Below, in pieces: positions 4,303 to 5,912 of a stretch of DNA of 5,912 nt. The position numbers and the translations under genes are program-made. The notes under the pieces were generated by a model. It was not told where the DNA came from. It was given only the letters and a program-made list of their open reading frames with translations, and did no database searches. Within the stretch, counting starts at the first letter, position 1; each line of letters begins with the position of its first letter. Origin of the DNA: Candidatus Woesearchaeota archaeon (GTDB lineage: Archaea; Nanobdellota; Nanobdellia; Woesearchaeales; GW2011-AR9); assembly GCA_013204355.1 (NCBI GenBank), contig JABMOA010000068.1, positions 1-5,912 on the forward strand, read 5' to 3'.

Positions 4303-5514
4303 ATGGCGTTCACAGCAACCATCATCGCAATCATCCTAGGAATAGCATCAGGAATCATCACTGGATTAGTCCCAGGCATCCATGTAAATCTTCTTTCAGT
4401 GATGATGATATCATTTTCAGCTCTTCTTCTATCTATCACATCTCCAATTGTATTAGCAATCTACATCATTTCTCTTGCAATCACACATTCGTTCTTAGAT
4501 TCTATTCCTTCAATCTATCTTGGTGCGCCTGATGCTGGACAGGAATTGAACGTTCTTCCGGGACATAGGTTATTACACAAGGGGGAAGGACATAACGCAA
4601 TTACCTATACCGTCATTGGATCATTAGGTTGCTTAATTCTTGGAATTCTGTTATTTCCAATATTTATTGTAAGCATGGGGAAACTTGCACCAATCCTCAA
4701 AGGAAGTATTGGATATATTTTATCTGGGATTATGATTTTCATGATTGGAAAAGATAAAGGAAAAAGAACTAAAAGTTTTTTAGCATTTATGTTAGCAGGT
4801 GTATTAGGTTTAATTGTATTAACAGCAATTCCAAATTTAAAGCAACCTTTATTCCCAATGTTATCTGGATTATTTGGATTTTCTATTTTAATCATGAGTC
4901 TTGCACAAAACTCCACCATCCCCACTCAAGATTTCACACGCCCCTTAACAATTTCTAAAAAGAATGCAACAAAAGCAATTACTGCTGCAAGTGGCGTTGG
5001 ATTCATTGCAGCATTCCTGCCAGGTTTTGGAAGTAGCCAAGCCGCAATTGTTGCAACGAATGTCGTGGGGGATATTGGGGATGAAGGGTTCTTAACTTTA
5101 GTAGGTGGCATTAACACTGCAAACATGTTAATTAGTATCGGCACTGCATACGTTCTAGATAAAGCACGAAATGGTGCAATTGTAACTGTGAAAACATTAT
5201 TAGGTGGTGTTGGGTTAGAAGAAATGATTCTTTTTTTAGGAGTTGCATTAGTTGTTGGAGGAATTGCAACATTATTAACATTAAAAATTTCTAAGATTTT
5301 TGCAAAATTAATCGTTAAAGTAAATTATAAAATGGTTGTATATTCAATTTTAGGATTTATTGTTCTTTTGACTTTTTACTTTGATGGCATTATTGGATTA
5401 ACAATCTTATCCACAGCAACAGCAATAGGATTGGTTTCTTCAATATGGGGGATTGGTAAAAATCATTTAATGGGTTGTTTGATATTGCCTGTTATTTTGT
5501 TTTTTGTTTTGTGA
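4303..5514 (+). CDS. Archaeal TctA-like permease (DUF112 / COG1784 type)
   Basis: This 403-residue integral membrane protein has about 11-12 hydrophobic segments and belongs to the archaeal branch of the tripartite tricarboxylate transporter large subunit (TctA). Family marks are GLVPGIHVN at 21-29, SIPSIYLGAPD at 67-77, LPGHRLLHKGEGHNAI at 85-100, a second re-entrant-like motif FLPGFGSSQAAIVA at 238-251, and GGINTANML at 268-276. The two PG motifs reflect the internal duplication of the fold. Bacterial TctA works with the small membrane subunit TctB and the binding protein TctC; neither is visible beside it, as is usual for archaeal members, so it may work alone and its substrate is unknown. 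It is divergent from the antiporter and its stop lies 5 bp from the stop of the phosphodiesterase. Isoleucine codon choice shifts from ATC at the 5' end to ATT at the 3' end. Confidence 0.88.
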   Translation: MAFTATIIAIILGIASGIITGLVPGIHVNLLSVMMISFSALLLSITSPIVLAIYIISLAITHSFLDSIPSIYLGAPDAGQELNVLPGHRLLHKGEGHNAITYTVIGSLGCLILGILLFPIFIVSMGKLAPILKGSIGYILSGIMIFMIGKDKGKRTKSFLAFMLAGVLGLIVLTAIPNLKQPLFPMLSGLFGFSILIMSLAQNSTIPTQDFTRPLTISKKNATKAITAASGVGFIAAFLPGFGSSQAAIVATNVVGDIGDEGFLTLVGGINTANMLISIGTAYVLDKARNGAIVTVKTLLGGVGLEEMILFLGVALVVGGIATLLTLKISKIFAKLIVKVNYKMVVYSILGFIVLLTFYFDGIIGLTILSTATAIGLVSSIWGIGKNHLMGCLILPVILFFVL

Positions 5515-5528
5515 AAGAATCATTCTTT
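5514..5528. repeat. Palindrome across two convergent stop codons
   Basis: AAAGAAT-C-ATTCTTT is a perfect 7+1+7 palindrome that includes the last base of the permease stop (TGA, 5512-5514) and the whole stop of the phosphodiesterase (5522-5520). As RNA it could form only a 5-bp stem with a 5-nt loop and has no following T-run on the minus strand, so a bidirectional terminator role is weak. The T-rich end of the permease gene (5494-5510) may help plus-strand termination. Confidence 0.35.
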
Positions 5529-5912
5529 AAACAATCTCACATCATCTGTAAAAATACCATCAACACATCTCTCCTTCATTTTCTCGATAACCTCTTTTTT
5601 ATTTACAGTCCATACATAGACCTTAAGATTTTTTTCATGTAATTTAGAGATTAAACTTTTTGTTGCCAAATTTTTAGAAAGAGAAATTGCATTAACTTCA
5701 GTTCTTGAAGCCTTATCAAACAATTTTTTTATTTTGAAAGGAACTTTTGTTGACCAAAAAATTAAAGATGTTTTAATTTCTTTATTCTTTTTTCTAATAT
5801 CAAATAATACTTTTAATTTACTAGAAGATAAAATTATCTGCGAATAATCTTCTTTCTCAACTAAATTTAGTACTTCTTCTGTTGCTTTAGAATCTTTTAT
5901 TTCAATATTTAA
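5520..5912 (-). CDS. Glycerophosphodiester phosphodiesterase, C-terminal part, start beyond the window
   Basis: The frame is open from the right edge to TGA at 5520, giving the last 130 residues of a GDPD-family TIM-barrel enzyme, about half of the usual length. The enzyme hydrolyses glycerophosphodiesters to glycerol 3-phosphate (or glycerol 1-phosphate) and an alcohol. The visible fragment begins with LNIEIK (residues 1-6), the family's NxEIK metal/catalytic motif with Glu4 and Lys6. It continues with the ILSSSKLKVL strand-helix (27-36), then KVYVWTVN (97-104), and ends with VDGIFTDD (117-124), the barrel-closing motif that normally reads DGIxTDxP; the Pro is missing. The first half, with the His-Glu-Asp catalytic residues, lies outside. 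Any internal start such as the TTG at 5723 would miss the barrel and is not real. It may recycle lipid head groups. Tail-to-tail arrangement with the permease gives no functional link. Confidence 0.88.
   Translation of the reverse strand, partial: LNIEIKDSKATEEVLNLVEKEDYSQIILSSSKLKVLFDIRKKNKEIKTSLIFWSTKVPFKIKKLFDKASRTEVNAISLSKNLATKSLISKLHEKNLKVYVWTVNKKEVIEKMKERCVDGIFTDDVRLFKE

Noticed and set aside
4605..5144. Two minus-strand frames opposite the permease gene
   Set aside because: Both are shadows of a hydrophobic coding strand, with no promoter or ribosome-binding signal and no family resemblance.
5520..5723. A short complete gene starting at TTG 5723
   Set aside because: The frame continues upstream to the window edge with the GDPD NxEIK motif, so this is the end of a longer gene.

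Overview
The window looks like a piece of a small, AT-rich archaeal genome, probably of the DPANN type (Woesearchaeota/Pacearchaeota-like). The evidence is an archaeal-style NOG1 GTPase, an archaeal TctA-family permease (COG1784/DUF112 type), TTTATAAA TATA boxes placed as archaeal promoters, a GGTGAT Shine-Dalgarno, oligo-T terminators, and a sequon-rich secreted protein with a single N-terminal anchor. The lineage is inferred from gene style only; no rRNA is present.

From left to right: (1) positions 1-1057, minus strand, hold a two-gene unit. A 90-residue winged-helix regulator overlaps by ATGA a surface glycoprotein that runs off the left edge. Upstream lie a strong TATA promoter, palindromes that could be operators, and an unusually GC-rich leader with a perfect 13-bp inverted repeat. 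(2) Positions 1268-2287, minus, encode the ribosome-assembly GTPase NOG1, closed by an oligo-T tract. (3) Positions 2288-2444 are non-coding and hold three consecutive palindromes; the one nearest the antiporter has the form of a terminator for it. (4) Positions 2445-4154, minus, encode a KefB-type CPA2 cation/proton antiporter with a C-terminal nucleotide-binding RCK domain and a histidine-rich tail; its promoter predicts a leaderless mRNA. (5) Positions 4155-4302 form a divergent promoter region. (6) Positions 4303-5514, plus, encode the TctA-like permease. (7) Positions 5520-5912, minus, encode the C-terminal part of a glycerophosphodiester phosphodiesterase that runs off the right edge, convergent with the permease.

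Most of the window is ordinary archaeal housekeeping and transport. The accessory-looking part is the regulator/surface-protein unit and its structured leader. The regulator probably controls the surface protein and possibly itself; the leader element, the ATGA coupling and a promoter block nearly shared with the antiporter are the features most worth checking. I see no CRISPR array, transposase, tRNA or rRNA. I do not see a clear new multi-gene defence or mobile system.
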